A stretch of 64,000 nucleotides of DNA, from NCBI GenBank assembly GCA_026724425.1, contig JAIUCV010000009.1, positions 15,759,294 through 15,823,293 of the forward strand, read 5' to 3'. The notes beneath the pieces are model-generated. The model did no database searches, was not told where the DNA came from, and worked only from the letters and a program-made list of their open reading frames with translations. Numbering within the stretch: position 1 is the first letter of the stretch; each line of letters opens with the position of its first letter. The stretch is from Erythrophleum ivorense. Taxonomy: Eukaryota > Streptophyta > Magnoliopsida > Fabales > Fabaceae. Positions 26,501 to 39,763 of the stretch are shown piece after piece. A program made the translations under genes and the position numbers.

Positions 26501-27196
26501 CTATAGAGGGAGATATAAATGTTTGAAATTGCTATCTAATATCAGGCCTCCAGTCAAACTTGTGTTACTGTTTGATTGGTTTTTGAGACCTGGACATACC
26601 TGAACTGGTCTAGAGTTATTTTTTTCCTCTCTTTAAAATTTGTATCTTTCTAAATTGATATCATTTGCATGGATTAGATTTTTATAAAATTAATTGGATA
26701 TTTTTGAAGTTCATATCAGAAACTTGTATCAGCATCAGTAGGCAGTCGGACCTTTATGACTTTTTCATTGTCAAATGTAGTCCCAATGCTCATGGCTTGA
26801 AACTATTTTTAGTGTAAATTTAACACTCAAAAATTTTCAAAAAGATATGGTATGGCAGATTTCAATTTTTCTACATTTAGTTATGAAATTTCAAAGTTTT
26901 TCCTAAATCTGTCACTGTACAATCCGTGATGAATGAAGGGATTTTTTAGGTTTTTGATTTGAGAACCATGGCTTACTGAGTAATTTGAGTTGTTTATGAT
27001 GTGTACCAATGTTAAATGACTAGGGAATGTTGTTGGTTAATCCACGGGACCCATGTAATGTGAATTTGAAAATTTTGACCCCAATGCACATAATAAAAGT
27101 GCTCTTAAATGGTGATTTTCTCGACCCATTCTCTAAGAACATGTGTAAATCCCTACGAATGGGAGAGTATGATGGTTGAAAGTATATGGTATGACA
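23597..27196 (+). mobile_element. LTR-A solo LTR (A4), innermost of the stack
   Basis: A 3,600-bp LTR. Its start has mutated from TGTAAC to TATAAC, and it ends tatggtatgaca. It is flanked by a perfect CATAC duplication at 23,592-23,596 and 27,197-27,201. It is inserted in opposite orientation within A5. It contains a well-preserved 31-bp array (25,453-25,620). It is the most recent insertion of this stack by nesting order. Confidence 0.85.
25453..25620 (+). repeat. 31-bp tandem array in LTR-A (copy A4)
   Basis: Core GCCAAAAGTCC-like units start at 25,453, 25,484, 25,515, 25,546, 25,577 and 25,609. The spacing is 31, 31, 31, 31 and 32 bp, the same step pattern as in copy A2. Sequence between cores varies, but a gggtgag word recurs in most units. 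Confidence 0.8.
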
Positions 27197-30100
27197 CATA
27201 CATACTTTGACATTAAATTACACAAAATCCTATTCTATTGTCAAAGTGGCATAAATCAAGTTTCTTGGCCTCTATTCTTTGCTCCACGAGAATTCCCTAG
27301 ACAATGTTAGATATAAAGTAGGGAGAGTGAGATTCAAAGAATCTCAATAGCTCATTCACCCTTTCAAGAATGTATATATGGCATGTTATTAAGTCAAGAA
27401 AGCAAGTATGCATCCAATGCTTCCAATTATCAAACATAATTACATGTTCAAAGTCATATGAATTTATTAAGGTCAAGAATAAGTTTTAGGGTCTTTTGGT
27501 CTAGCCTTGTCCAATTATATGAGACTTTTGACTTAATCTCACCCATTTCATGAAACTTTTGACCTTGTCTCATGCTTAATTAGGGACTTTTAGCTTCATC
27601 TCATCCAATTCAAGGGACTTTTTTCATAACCTCACCCATCAAGAGCTATAATACATTCAAAAAGCAATTCGAGAAGCATAATGGTACCAAAGCATCAAAC
27701 CAATAGCTAGAGATATGTTTCATGGTTCAAACACATATATAAGTAATCAATGACAATCAACAACTAAGATATGCATACAAGAATGGATGAAGAGCTACCT
27801 TGAGTCAAGAAGCACAAGTTCTTCCTTTAGTTCTTACTTCCTTGCCTCGGCCTCACACACACACTTAGGAGGGGCTTCATTTACTTAGCCTAGATATAAC
27901 AAACAAGATATAAACACATCAATGGAACCATCTCTAGCATCACATAAACTCTACACAAGCTAATTCTAGCTTGTGGCGTCCATATGGTTTCATATTGTAG
28001 CATAATAAAGCAACTCATACAATTCATAATCTTGGATCCAATTTCTCACTCCATCTAAGTCATATGACTCCTTCTGAACTCATTAAAGTTATCACAAACT
28101 CAATTTAAGGAGTCAAATACTAAGTTGCTTCTTTCTGCCTAATGAAACCCTAAACTTTCAACTTTCAAAATATGGTTCCTAAATTTAAACCAATAGTTCC
28201 TTTGGTGTTTATTATTCATATCTAGACCATTCATAATCTTAAAATCAAAGAAAACTCTCCCTAGGTACTTTAAATCATCCATGGCCAAGACACACCCAAG
28301 CATGAGCACCAATGGAATTTTGTTTTTTTATTTTTAAGGAAATGGGACTTGTGAAGCTTCCTAAATCTCTTAAGAACTTAAACATGCTCTTATATAAGTT
28401 AAATAGCTTCATAAATCCCTTGGTGCAATCAAAACCCTAATTTGCATAACCTATTATCTATAACCTCTTTTTTAAGTTTTATTACTTCCATATGATTCCT
28501 TAGATTTGAAAACCCCAATTTCTATCAATTTTGGATAAAATCAAATCTCTTACACGACACCCTAGGTCTAGCCAAAATGATGAAGCAAGAGAAAGCCGCA
28601 AGGTGAAGCATACCTTTTCTAAAAGCTAATCAAAAGCACTTTCTTAGGTTTCTAAACTTTTCTTCAAATTCTTCCTTTCCTCTACTGAACTAGCCATAAA
28701 TCACTACCATTCAAGACATTAAAACCATTAAAAGAGAGAGGAGAAAGAGGAAAAGAACTTTAGTGAAGGAAAGAGCATGAAAAAATGACCAATTCTTCCC
28801 CTTTTCAAGCTTGTTTTCTTCTCCCTTGCTCCCTCTTCATTTACGCCACTCAAGACTGCCCTTGGATCTATTTTTGGCTAGAAGAATGTCAATTAAGAGG
28901 AGAGGAAGAAGGTGAGTTATGATTTAAGAGGGGTGGAGGAGTATATTATAATATTTGCAAAATTCCAAATATATCATTAAACTTTGCTTCCTCTGTTTGG
29001 GCTCATTTCAAATCATTTTTTAGAATCATCTTTTTCATCAAAAATTTAGGTCCTCTAATTCATAAAATTTCTTTGATTTTATCCAAATTGGATTTAAAAT
29101 CTTACTGAACCATTTAGTCAAAGTTTTGGTTAACCAATAACCTAAATCGCATATCATAAGGGTTTTAACTTTTCTAAAGATTTCTATAGATTTTAAGGCC
29201 TCTGAGAATCTTGAAAAACTCAATTTTACCATTTAAATCTCCCTCCTTACTTGAAACTACAATTTTGCCATTATGTTTTTGGCCTTTGTTTTGCTATTTT
29301 GGCTCCTATTTCGGGTTATTCTTAATTTCCTACCTATAGTTTAAGATGCTGTAATTAGCATCTTACATTTAATTATTCTTAATTCTATTTTCTTTAAGGT
29401 CTTTTTATATCACAATATCGATTTCAATTTAGTTTTTGAAAAATCAGATATTACATTCCTTCCTCCCTTCATATTTGGCCAAGCAGGGTCCCGTATGGAA
29501 GGAGAATGTTTTGCATGGAAACAAGGCTAAACTAGGGGTTTTGAAGTACAAGAAATAAAATTATGTACTTAGAATCAATTAAAAAGCCTTAGAATTTAAG
29601 ATAAGGAAGTTAGGGTTTCCATTGCACTTAGGAAGTTTTAGTACTATTATGAGGCATTTTGAGTTTTATAAAACTATGATAAGATAGTAGAGAAGCCAAG
29701 GAACAGGGCCATGCATCCAAATACAAGAAAGAATCAACAAAACTCCATATGGCTTGTCCTTAAGTGGTGGTTTGGCCAAGGCTTGAATGGAGTACCTAGG
29801 GAGTGATTTTTTGAGTTTTAATGAATTTAGAGACTTAGATATGATGAATAAATAATTATGAAACCATTAGATTACATTTAGTAGCCCTAGATTGAGAGTT
29901 GAATTTTTAGGGCTTAAAGTAAGTTAATGAAGTAAGTAGATTCTAAACCCCTCTAATCAAGCAAGTAATGATCCAAATGAGTTTCTTAGGAGTTATAAGA
30001 CTTATAGCAAGTAAGAGTTTGGGATTTAGTAAGCAAAAACCAAAGGTTATGTCATAATGTGCCTAAAGTAGTCCTAATTGTCACATTGAGTTCTAATGAG

Positions 30101-31880
30101 ATTAAGTAAAGGTGATGATGCTTATAATGAGTTCAAATGGAATAATTTATCTTGTAATTGCTATATATAGGTCCATTTAACTCAAATTCACCTAAGTGTG
30201 GTTGCCAAGCCTAAGAAAACCAAGCTAAGTGAACTCAGAAGTGGGTTAGTAGAACTTTGAGTCTCTACAAGCTTTAAGATAGCTTCATCTCCTTTTCTTA
30301 CATACATTTAAATGCTTGAATGAGTTGGAATACTTGTGTGTATTTTTTCATGATGTTCTCATGAGAGATGTTCCATTATATTTTCAAATGAGCTATATGA
30401 GCACTATATATGTATGATATGTTGATGTGATGGCTCTTAACTCCCTAAGACATGAAATTAAGTTTAGTAGCTCTTCCTTAACCCCAAGTTGAGATTAGTT
30501 GGGCCTGACTAGTTTATGATGATGCCATAGTTTAAGCATGAATGAGTTTTCATGTTAAATGATGCATTTGACTTGCATGATGCATATCATAGTATTCTTG
30601 CATCATATATATTGCATTTACTCATGGTATTCATGTGTGCATTCAATTAGTTGAGATTAGTTACTCAACTTCTCCCAAAATCCCACCCCCTGCTCCCACT
30701 AACTATTTCAAGGTCATTAACTCAAAGAAAGGATATTAAGAAGACCTAAAGGCTATATTAGAAATGCTTCATGATTTAGATTTTGATGTATGTACTCCAT
30801 TTGTACCATTGTAAACTTATGATGTAAAATGATGTGATATCCCATGTTTTATAATAAGACCATATGCAAAAGCATGAGGATATGAATGTATGGCAATTTA
30901 TAATGATATATAAGCATTAGTGTAGTAAATGACATAGTTGGTGCCAATATGTGTATGTGTATACTTTGACATCAAGGGGTCAAATTTTGATCCAAGTCTC
31001 TTAACACGTAATAGGATGGTTAGAAAAGTCATTTAAGTTAAATGTGATGTGCTCAAAGTGGAAGAAACCCAATTGGATATCAAATGGCCCAATTAGATAC
31101 CAAACTTTGTTCTAAAAGAGACATGATCAACTCCTATGTCAAAAGTAGTCTAAATGACTTAGTTTGAGTCTAAGATTTGGCATGTAACTAGACCTTTAGT
31201 GGAGCTTTCTAACAAGCTAAGAATAAAATTTTTTAGAGTTGTATAGAAATTTCATGAATTTATGAAATTTAGCAGAATTTTCATTTAGGCCCCTAGTATT
31301 ATTCATATTGTCAGTTATGATATTTTGTGTATTTAAAGGATCAAATGAACTCTGATGCTCATGAAATTTTATAACAATATATTTGACATTATCATCTTTC
31401 TATTCACCAAGTTTGTATAAATCGGAGTTATATAGTCAAAAATATACATTTTTAAAGTTATTCATTACTACGCCAGTTACTGTTCCATTAGATTTTCGTA
31501 GGTCAAATGAACTTAGATTGGTTCAAAATTTTTATAACATGTATTGCACATCTTAAGCTTTCAATAGACACCTAATTTGTGTGAATCAAAATTTTGTATC
31601 TCGAGTTATGGATTTTCAAAGTTAGTGTAGAATTATAAAGCTTATGTCATTTCGGGTTTTTGACTCTTCTATTGTGTCCCATAATCCAATCACGGTAAAA
31701 TGGATCAACACAAACTTGTTTATGATAAGAATGAATAAAGGAAAAGAAAGAAATAAATTTAGACCCATATAGCTCCATATGACATGTAATTTCAATATTG
31801 AAAAACCTAAAGGTGAATGTGAACTTTGCCTTGAATTCCATAAATGGTATGAATGAACTAGATTTAGGTATGACAATAGA

Positions 31881-34345
31881 TATGAGTTTGATTCAATTAT
31901 GGACTTAATAGAAACATAGGTCCCACTTAAAAAAGGAATAAGATTAGAAAATAAATGCTTTATGAGTCAAAGCAAAAATCACTTAATTACTAGCAAATTA
32001 GCAAACAACCAAAATAAGTTTTACTTGGAAAATTATATTATTAATTAATACTACAAAAAAAGCTTGATTATAATATGGACTAAGAAAAAGCTCGAGTTCA
32101 CCTATTATATGTTCAAATTTTTTTAAAATAAGCCCATTTTTTATCTAGTTTTTTCTCTAAGCTTATATCCTTTTTTTTTAGTTAAAGTTATTAGGTTGGA
32201 TAGGCTTTGCAGCCCATGATCAAGGTTACAGCTGACATGAGCATGTTGTTTTTCATGATGCAATTTAAAAAAGGAAGACCATATTAAGAACTTGGTCTTT
32301 GAAAGATTCTTTTCTCTTTTGTTTAGTCCCTAAAAGATTAGTACTGGATAAATTAGTTCCTATAATTTTAAAACTTACACTTGTTAACTCTTTCATCGTA
32401 TGCCCATGTTAAATCTCAACAAAGACCTTAAGTTAGCACATTAAGTGTCCCTTTATGAAAGGCATTTTGATTATATGTAATTGTCATAATTCTAATGTGC
32501 CATTAATAAAGCACTAATTCCCTAATGAGTAAAACTTAGGTGTAATTCCTTATATTTTTGTTGTCAAATTGCCTAATAAAATTATAACATATGTAAAAAA
32601 AAATTATTTAAAAAATTTAATCATCTTATGTTGAATTATTAAAATTATACACTTGTCATGTAATTAATTATTAGAAAACTATATACTTATTAGATTTTAA
32701 TTGAAAAACCTGCTAACAAATATATAACAAAATAACTATAAGTTTCTTTTCTCCTCTATTTTCCTATCATTTCCTTCTTCAAAACCTAAATTCCCAAAAC
32801 AAAAAAAAAGAAAAAAACTAACCACCATTTTACTTCCAAAAATGGGCAAAAGTTGAATAGGTGTCCTACCTATTTATGCGTAAGGAAATTTTAGTAGTCT
32901 TTAATTTATTGCTCAGGTCCTACCATTTCATGCTCAGATTCCAAAATCACTTTGCAAACTCCACAAATGAAAAAATCACCAAAATGGGTATCTAAAATCG
33001 ACAGTTGTGTTGCACAACCTCAAATAAAACTAGGTTGATTAAAGGTTTGTAGTTAATGGTATAATCTAGGTCATTTCCTAAGGCGTTTTTGCTTCTAATT
33101 ATTTTTGAAAAAGTTCTTTAAGTGACATTAAGTAAGAAATATTTAGGGGTTTTTGAATTATTAAATTTTAATTGAATTAAAGAAAAATAACAAGAATTAC
33201 AAACTTAAAACTAGAAGATGTTAACTATTAGAAAAAATGTGGTAACTAGCCTTTAGATGGACTTCTTGGAATTCAATTATCCTTACTCCCTTTTTAATGT
33301 ACCAAAATTAGACTTAACCTCTTGCTTCTTAGTGTATTCTTTATAAGAATTCTTGAATTACCATCCAAGACTCAAATCACTAATGATTCGAGGAATTTGC
33401 AACCACAAGAAACCTTGAACAATTAATCACTTGAGTTAGGAATAAGAACACAGCAAAATAGAACCTAAATGCTCATTAAAGTAGTTGAACAATCCACTTA
33501 AAATTGCTAATTAACCAATTAGCTTAAGGAATTCCTCAAGTACATTAATCACATAAAAGTCCAGCCATTTAATTCAATAACCATTGCACTATTTGGCTTA
33601 AAAACAAGAGGAATTGACCAGTAAATTGGACAACTATTAATTCTAGAATTTCTACAACCACTTAGGCATCAAAATCAACATCCAAATGTAAGAATACAAT
33701 CAAATCATATATCAAATTAATCTAGTATATTCAGCCACCAAATTCTCTAATTAACAAGCTAAACCTAATCAAATCAATAAAGAAATTAATGCTAAAAATA
33801 AAGGATGGAGAGAAGAAAATTTAAACAATTTGGAGATGCATCTTGGAGCTCAAATCTTCATTAATGGAAGTCTCATTTTCAGCTAGCTATCCATGAAATT
33901 TTAAGCTATCATGGAGGGGATGAATGGAAGAAAATGGATGGAAGAAGCTACGACTATTGCTTGATTAATCAATGAAGTTCTACTTCGCCCTCTTTTCGCA
34001 TCTCTGGAGGTGTTTCTCTGTAGTGTCCTTTTTTTCTATCAAAATCCTCACTTTTTGCCTCTGCCTAGACCGCCCTTTTTTTCTCCCAAAATCGTGCCAT
34101 TCACATGCTCATTTGGCTCATTAATTCTGCTGCTATCCCATGTGTTCTTTTCCATGTCAAAATCTGCATGTGCATTTTTTAATCATCACGTGAATTCATT
34201 CTCTCAAGTTTTATATTGAGTCTCCTCTCAACTCTTGCTTCATGCGTCTTCCTAAACCCGTGCATGCCTTGAGTGTGTGAATTTCCTTCTACATGGAACC
34301 ACCCTTGCTACTACATGGAAATAATGAGAATGTCGTGGCATCTTG
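31881..34345. other. AT-rich sequence, nothing recognised
   Basis: No convincing coding similarity or match to the named repeat families. The short open frame at 34,010-34,219 is low-complexity hydrophobic sequence with no support. This may be old non-coding transposon sequence. The bases tcttg at 34,341-34,345 are the expected left target duplication of copy A6. Confidence 0.4.
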
Positions 34346-36022
34346 TGTAACACCATAATTTCTAGCTCATTTTATGTTATATCTATGCTTCCCATTATGC
34401 ATCTCATGGAAGAACCAAGAAAATGACATAAAAATAATGAATATTTTTACGTTGCGTCGTGTATGAAAATTTCATTCTGTGTCACATAGATCGTGTGAGT
34501 TTATATATCACATTTTCATATTTAATTATATGAATACAACTCATTTGCATCATAAAAAGTGGCCTACAGCTCATGGAACTCAAAGGGAAGCTTAAAATAC
34601 ACATACATATTTTCGGCCAGATTTGTCCACTTTTCTATCACACATTTGGAAAATCATAACTAATTCTAGAAAAATTGAAATCATGCATTCTTGGCCACTC
34701 TAGAAAGCTACACATGTCTAATTTATGTTAAAAATATGTCTAAACCATAACATCTAACACATAAGACGTTTGACATTTAAAATTGCCCAGAGGTCAGGTT
34801 GTCCATTAGTGTTATTATAGAATTCTGTAGCAAATTTCAAAAAATGTCCAATTAATTCCACAAAAATCCAATCCATACAAATGATACCAATATGGAAAGT
34901 TATAAATGTTTTCTAGAAGGAAAAAATAACTCCAAATCGGTTCAGGTATGCCCAAATCTCAAAACCCAATCAAATAGTACCTGAGGTCAGGTGATGCGTC
35001 TAGTATTGGATAGATTCTTTGAAAGTTCATATCTCCCTCTCTAGACATCCAAATAGACATCAATCTTTGTATAAAATTTCATGGCAATTGGACATCATTT
35101 GAGCCCTGTGTGACAGATTTCATTTTCGGACCTGAGTGAACAGTGACATAACCAAAGCTAGAAAATTTATCAACTTTGAAAATTTATCAAATATTTTGTA
35201 GACCTCTAAAAATTCTATTCTTTAGCTTCCCAAAAAACTCTTAACAATTTCTAATTGCATGCCAAATCTCAGATCAAGAAGAGCTCATTTGGACAAAAAG
35301 TGATATAGGGTTCTATTATGATCAATTTTGGCTCCATATGGGATACCAAAATGTCCAAATGGCTTTCCTTGGGATTTGGCACCTTTTGGGCAAGTCTAAA
35401 AGTATAATTAGGACTTGTGTGAACTTCCCAAATGATCACAAACCCCATGTATCTTATTTTGGCTATGTCACTTGCAATTATACAGAATTACATAAACTCA
35501 TTCAAGAAGCCACATTGTCATAACATACTCAAATTGCATTCTAATGGTCTCATAATACTTTCCTTCATTTACACATGACATACTATCATAATTACATATG
35601 TTTATAATATCATAATACATATACATCCATTAATTACATCATTTGCCAATTGTATGGCCTTAAAGTAGCAAAATGCATGTTCTTGGATGTCATACTCTTA
35701 TCTTCAAGGTAGTTGGCTTCCATTACCTTGTCCACTTAGTCCACCTAGCATCTTAGATCATTGGAGAGGAGGGGATGAGATTCAAAGAATCCCAATAGCT
35801 CATCTCCCATTCAATCATACATAAAGCATGCAAAACAAGTCTTACAAATGCATGCATGAGCATGTTGTCATGTGTAAATACTCAAGAAGCATTTTTATCA
35901 TTTGAGCAAGTCATACATGGCATACAAAGACTTGCCAAACAAGTGGATTGGCTTCATCCATTTACTTGTGGATTTTGGACTTGCCTCACCCATTCTTTAA
36001 AAGGTTCTTAGACTCAACCATT

Positions 36023-38874
36023 GTAACACCCCAAAATTAATTAAGGTGTTAATCATAGATTTTGGTTAATTAAGAATAATTAATATGGGATAATTGGGCA
36101 AGTTAAGTGAATGAAAACTTTAGAGAGATAAATTATTAATATGAGTTTGAAATTTAATTGAGATATAAACCCCATCTAGGCCCAAATTAAATTAAGTAAG
36201 CCAAGGTTAAGGACCAATGGAGGCCCAATAATTTAAGGTGCGGACCCAACCTTTTATTGTGAGACTTAGCCCAAGAGAGAGCACCTAGTGATGGCCCAAT
36301 AACCCTTGTGCAGACCCAAATCAATTGAGTTCTTTAAACTTGGTCTGACCTATTTAAATTTTTACAACCCAACACATGAAAGTTGGCCCAACAAGGCTTA
36401 AATCTGAAACCCACTTAGTATTCGATCTTTGGATCAGCCCATGACCTACATTAGACCCAACTTAAACCCAACTAAAATCCTAAACACTTTAGCCCTTCCA
36501 CATTTTGCTGAAACACAAACAAAACTCATTTTCGGAGGTTTGGAGGGAGGCTAGGGTTTAAGGCAAGAAATCCACCATTTCTCACTTCTAAACTCAAAAT
36601 CAATCAAGGTACTTATTATATTACTTAATCCCCTTCTCCTTCTCTTCATTTTGGCCTAATTAGTTTCTCATTTGGAGCATTTTCACCATACCCAAATTCT
36701 GAAATGTAGTTGTTTGGTATTTTCCTAAAGAATTTTCGAAAGCAAAGGCTAGGAGGGACATTGGGTAAGTGTAAACTCTTCATTCTAATGTATTTTCTGC
36801 TAGTTTAAGACCCCCATGGTTGATTTATAGTATGAGTATTAATTATGTACGAATTTGCTTAGGAATTAGGGTGATATATTGAAGTTTCTGGTAGATGATA
36901 TATTCAATCTGAATTTGGGGATTTGTGGTGGCTGGATAAGTGTCCTCTGAGTAGCTATTAGTATTTTAATTTTTTGGTTCTTGTTGCTGCTATACATGAT
37001 GATTTAAAGTAGTAATCTTCTAATGTTATGGTTATAGGGAGATTTTGGTACCGCTGGTGGTTTTTCAATTATCTGCAGAGTAAGGTAACCAGGGTTTATG
37101 CTAATTCCATGCATATGTTCTATTTTAACTTTGTATTTGCTGCATGATTATGGTTTTGATGCTAAATGAATTGGTTGGCTATCTGTTATATGTGATTGGA
37201 CCTTGTGAGTCAATGGTGGAGCTGTGGTACGGCTGCCACCTGAGCATGTGCTTCAATCGAGCATCAGGTTATGATCAAACCCTAGATGCATTGAGCCCTA
37301 GTTGTACTTATTGGGGAGTGGGTGCCGTGGACGAGCCTCTCCTGGTATTATTGGCCTATAACATGTGGAATTGTGATTGCTAGTATGGGATAGTAATTAT
37401 AGATAGCCTAATTGTTTCATTTACTAATATGACTGGTATATTTTCTGATACTTATATGAAATCATGCATATATGTTGATTCAACTGGAATATGTAAATGG
37501 AATTTGCCTTGGTTACTGAGATTTGCATCTCACCCCATTTTATGGGATTATATTTTCAAGTGAAGGCCCTTCGAGTAAGGATAAGGGGAAGCAAGTGGAT
37601 CAAAATTCATGAGCTCTAGCCATGTGTGGAGGAAGCTACACTTAGGCTAATCTGAGTAGAGTAGATGCAATTCTGTTAATCTTTTATATAGCATCATCAT
37701 GTAATCATATTGCCAAGTGTAGGCATTTATATTTTGATTAGTTGGAATGTATCTACTAAGGAGTTAAGTCTCATTATCGCTTGGATGTATGAACTTATAG
37801 TATCTGATATATGAACTTTGTTGAATTATGATATGGTTTACCATTTGGGAATTGTAATTGTGTGATGCCTTGGATATAGACCTGAATTAGTGATGCATGA
37901 AATCTTAAATGGAATGTATATTTGAATGATAATTGCTGGAAGCTTATGAAATTCTACTGTTATTAATCTATGAACTTGCTGATATAGGATAGTTGGAGGA
38001 GTAGAAATTGATACTTAAGTCTTGAACTAGTAATGATAGATTAGTTAGGTAAATTAAGCTAATGAAAGCTATTGGAGCCCCACAATTAAGGTAGAGTGGC
38101 CTTAGGGTGTCATTGAAGGGAGAGTGAGGGTATAAGACAAGATTTTAGGAGTTGTAGGACCAGAAGGCATTTCACTGTGACCAAAATAATATTAGTCGCA
38201 GCCAATAAAGGCGAAGTTGCTCAGGGAGAGTACTAGAGGGCAATTCGCCGCGACAAAAAGTGGAATTAGCCTCGGCAAAATGTGAAAGGAAAAATTGGAA
38301 GTCATCCAAAGGGTAATTCACTGCGGCTAAATGGGAATTGGGCTCGGTGAACTTTTGTGAAATTGGGTCAGGCATCTCAGAAAGGAATTAGCCATGGCAA
38401 AAGGGGGAATTGGCCGCGGCCAATAGTGAGAGGCGAGTGAGGTAGGTTCCAGGAAGCTTCCTCGCCGCTGCGCCATGTAGGTTAGCCGTGGCGAAGATAT
38501 ATAGGTGAACCCGAGAGTAGTTGGCCATGGCGCAAGGGCATTTAGCCGCGGCTAATGGACCTTAACTCTCATTATAACCTAGAAATCTTAGTTTTTCCTA
38601 TGGTAACCTCAAGGGATGACTTAGAAACATTGGTAGAAGATTCTTATAAGTTGGAATTAATGGGTAATAGACTCAAAAGCTTATAAATGAGTGTTTGTTT
38701 TCCTTGTGTACATAAATGCTTGTAATTATTTGGTTGATGACCCTAATAACATTAAGGTTCAAATTTCCTCGCATTTTCTGAATGTATTAGTTGTAATGTC
38801 TTGTAACCCCAATTCATCGTTATTAATCACGCATTTAACCTTAATTATAATGATTAAAAGTTAGGGTTGTCATA
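36023..38874 (+). mobile_element. LTR-B solo LTR (B2)
   Basis: A 2,852-bp LTR that starts TGTAACACCCC and ends in a mutated terminus (gggttgtcata, where B1 has gggtcgttaca). The flanking duplication has one mismatch: ACCAT at 36,018-36,022 and ACTAT at 38,875-38,879. It aligns with B1 throughout, including the GC-richer block at 37,205-37,380 and the palindrome array. Many CpG sites of B1 are TpG or CpA here, so this copy looks older or more methylated. Confidence 0.82.
38171..38555 (+). repeat. Array of paired near-palindromes, decayed (LTR-B, copy B2)
   Basis: Six pairs of cores related to TTGGCCGCGGCCAA start at 38,171/38,192, 38,244/38,266, 38,317/38,338, 38,388/38,410, 38,461/38,482 and 38,521/38,542. 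Within-pair spacing is 21-22 bp and most pairs start 71-73 bp apart. Several cores show CG to TG or CA changes (for example ttagccatggcaaa and ttcactgcggctaa), yet the spacing is intact. This supports a unit of about 73 bp containing two cores. Confidence 0.82.
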
Positions 38875-39380
38875 ACTATACTCTTAGGAGTCAACCTCAC
38901 TTTTGGGAGACTCTTTACTTTGTCTCAACCAATCTTAAGGATTCTTGGCCTCACCACACTCAAGCAAACTAAAGCAAACATCATTTAGAAAACATAATGC
39001 ATCATCATGGTACCATGGAGTAAGAGTTCATGCTAGAACATTTTTCATGGCTTGAAATACATATACACACATTCAAAGACAAGTAAAGCAAGCAATCATG
39101 CATGAGAGAAGGTGGAGAGAGTTATCTTGCTAACATTTGTACACTTTTTCCTTAAGCCTTGAATCCCTCTCCCTTGACCTCACACACCCAAGAAGGTGGA
39201 GATCATTCCTCTTGACCTAAACACATCATATGGAAGCTAATTATACTCTTAAAGCAAAGTCTAAGGCCACACAACTTGCTTAAACTCTAGCTTGACCTAT
39301 AAACCCCTTTATGGTTCTAAAATGCACTTAATGAAGCAACACCCCTCAAATAAATTCTAGGCTTCATTCTTTCCTTTCAA

Positions 39381-39388
39381 ATATGATT

Positions 39389-39419
<31 letters not shown>

Positions 39420-39763
39420 TTGTATTTATGAGCTTGTTTAAGGCATATTTAGTAGTGTTTTAAGAGATAAGTAAGTAAATATAAGAAGGTTAAAATAAAT
39501 CTTTAATTTGTCACATTAGCATGATTTCCAAACATAAGGATTTTAGAGTTATTATGCTTTGTTTTTGCTTGAACCATACGTTGAACTCCTTAAATATGAA
39601 AAATTAGTTATGCCTTGTTATTGGTTAATGATGATTGAATCTCTTGAATATGAATGTTGATTGTAGATGATATAAGCATGAGTTTGAATAGCCTAATCTT
39701 GTGGAACTAAAAGAATTAGAAGAAAGATCATAAAAACACTACATATATATATATATATATATA
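39381..39763. repeat. CA and AT microsatellites in rep-D
   Basis: A (CA)n run starts near 39,381 and passes into (AT)n by about 39,415. A second (AT)n run lies at about 39,744-39,763, between the two halves of the tandem duplication. Confidence 0.85.

Larger units (their letters stand above)
22498..29455 (-). mobile_element. Inverted LTR-A solo LTR (A5) containing another solo LTR
   Basis: On the minus strand it starts TGTAATATCTG at 29,455 and ends TATGGTATTACA at 22,498. The flanking duplication is perfect, TTCCT at 22,493-22,497 and 29,456-29,460. Its own sequence is 22,498-23,596 plus 27,202-29,455, about 3.35 kb, interrupted by copy A4. It carries the inverted 31-bp array at 27,490-27,660. 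It sits inside the outer LTR C2. Confidence 0.85.
18607..31875 (+). mobile_element. Outer solo LTR of a nested stack (LTR-A-like, C2), split into three pieces
   Basis: The LTR starts TGTAATACCC at 18,607 and ends ggtatgaca at 31,875. It is flanked by a perfect 5-bp duplication, ATAGA at 18,602-18,606 and 31,876-31,880. Its own sequence is 18,607-19,234, 22,256-22,497 and 29,461-31,875, about 3.3 kb in total. The gaps are two later solo LTRs with their duplications. It is more diverged from the LTR-A copies than they are from each other, which fits the oldest insertion. C1 (6,242-7,594) is its closest relative here. No internal retrotransposon sequence remains. Confidence 0.8.
34346..39387 (-). 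mobile_element. Inverted LTR-A copy (A6) split by an LTR-B solo LTR
   Basis: The minus-strand 3' end is at 34,346 (plus-strand tgtaacaccataatttctag). Its own sequence is 34,346-36,022 and 38,880-39,387 and corresponds to the 3' ~2.2 kb of LTR-A. The insertion of B2 lies within its degenerate 31-bp array. It stops at the CA-repeat start of rep-D (39,388), so the 5' part of the LTR is missing. Confidence 0.75.
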
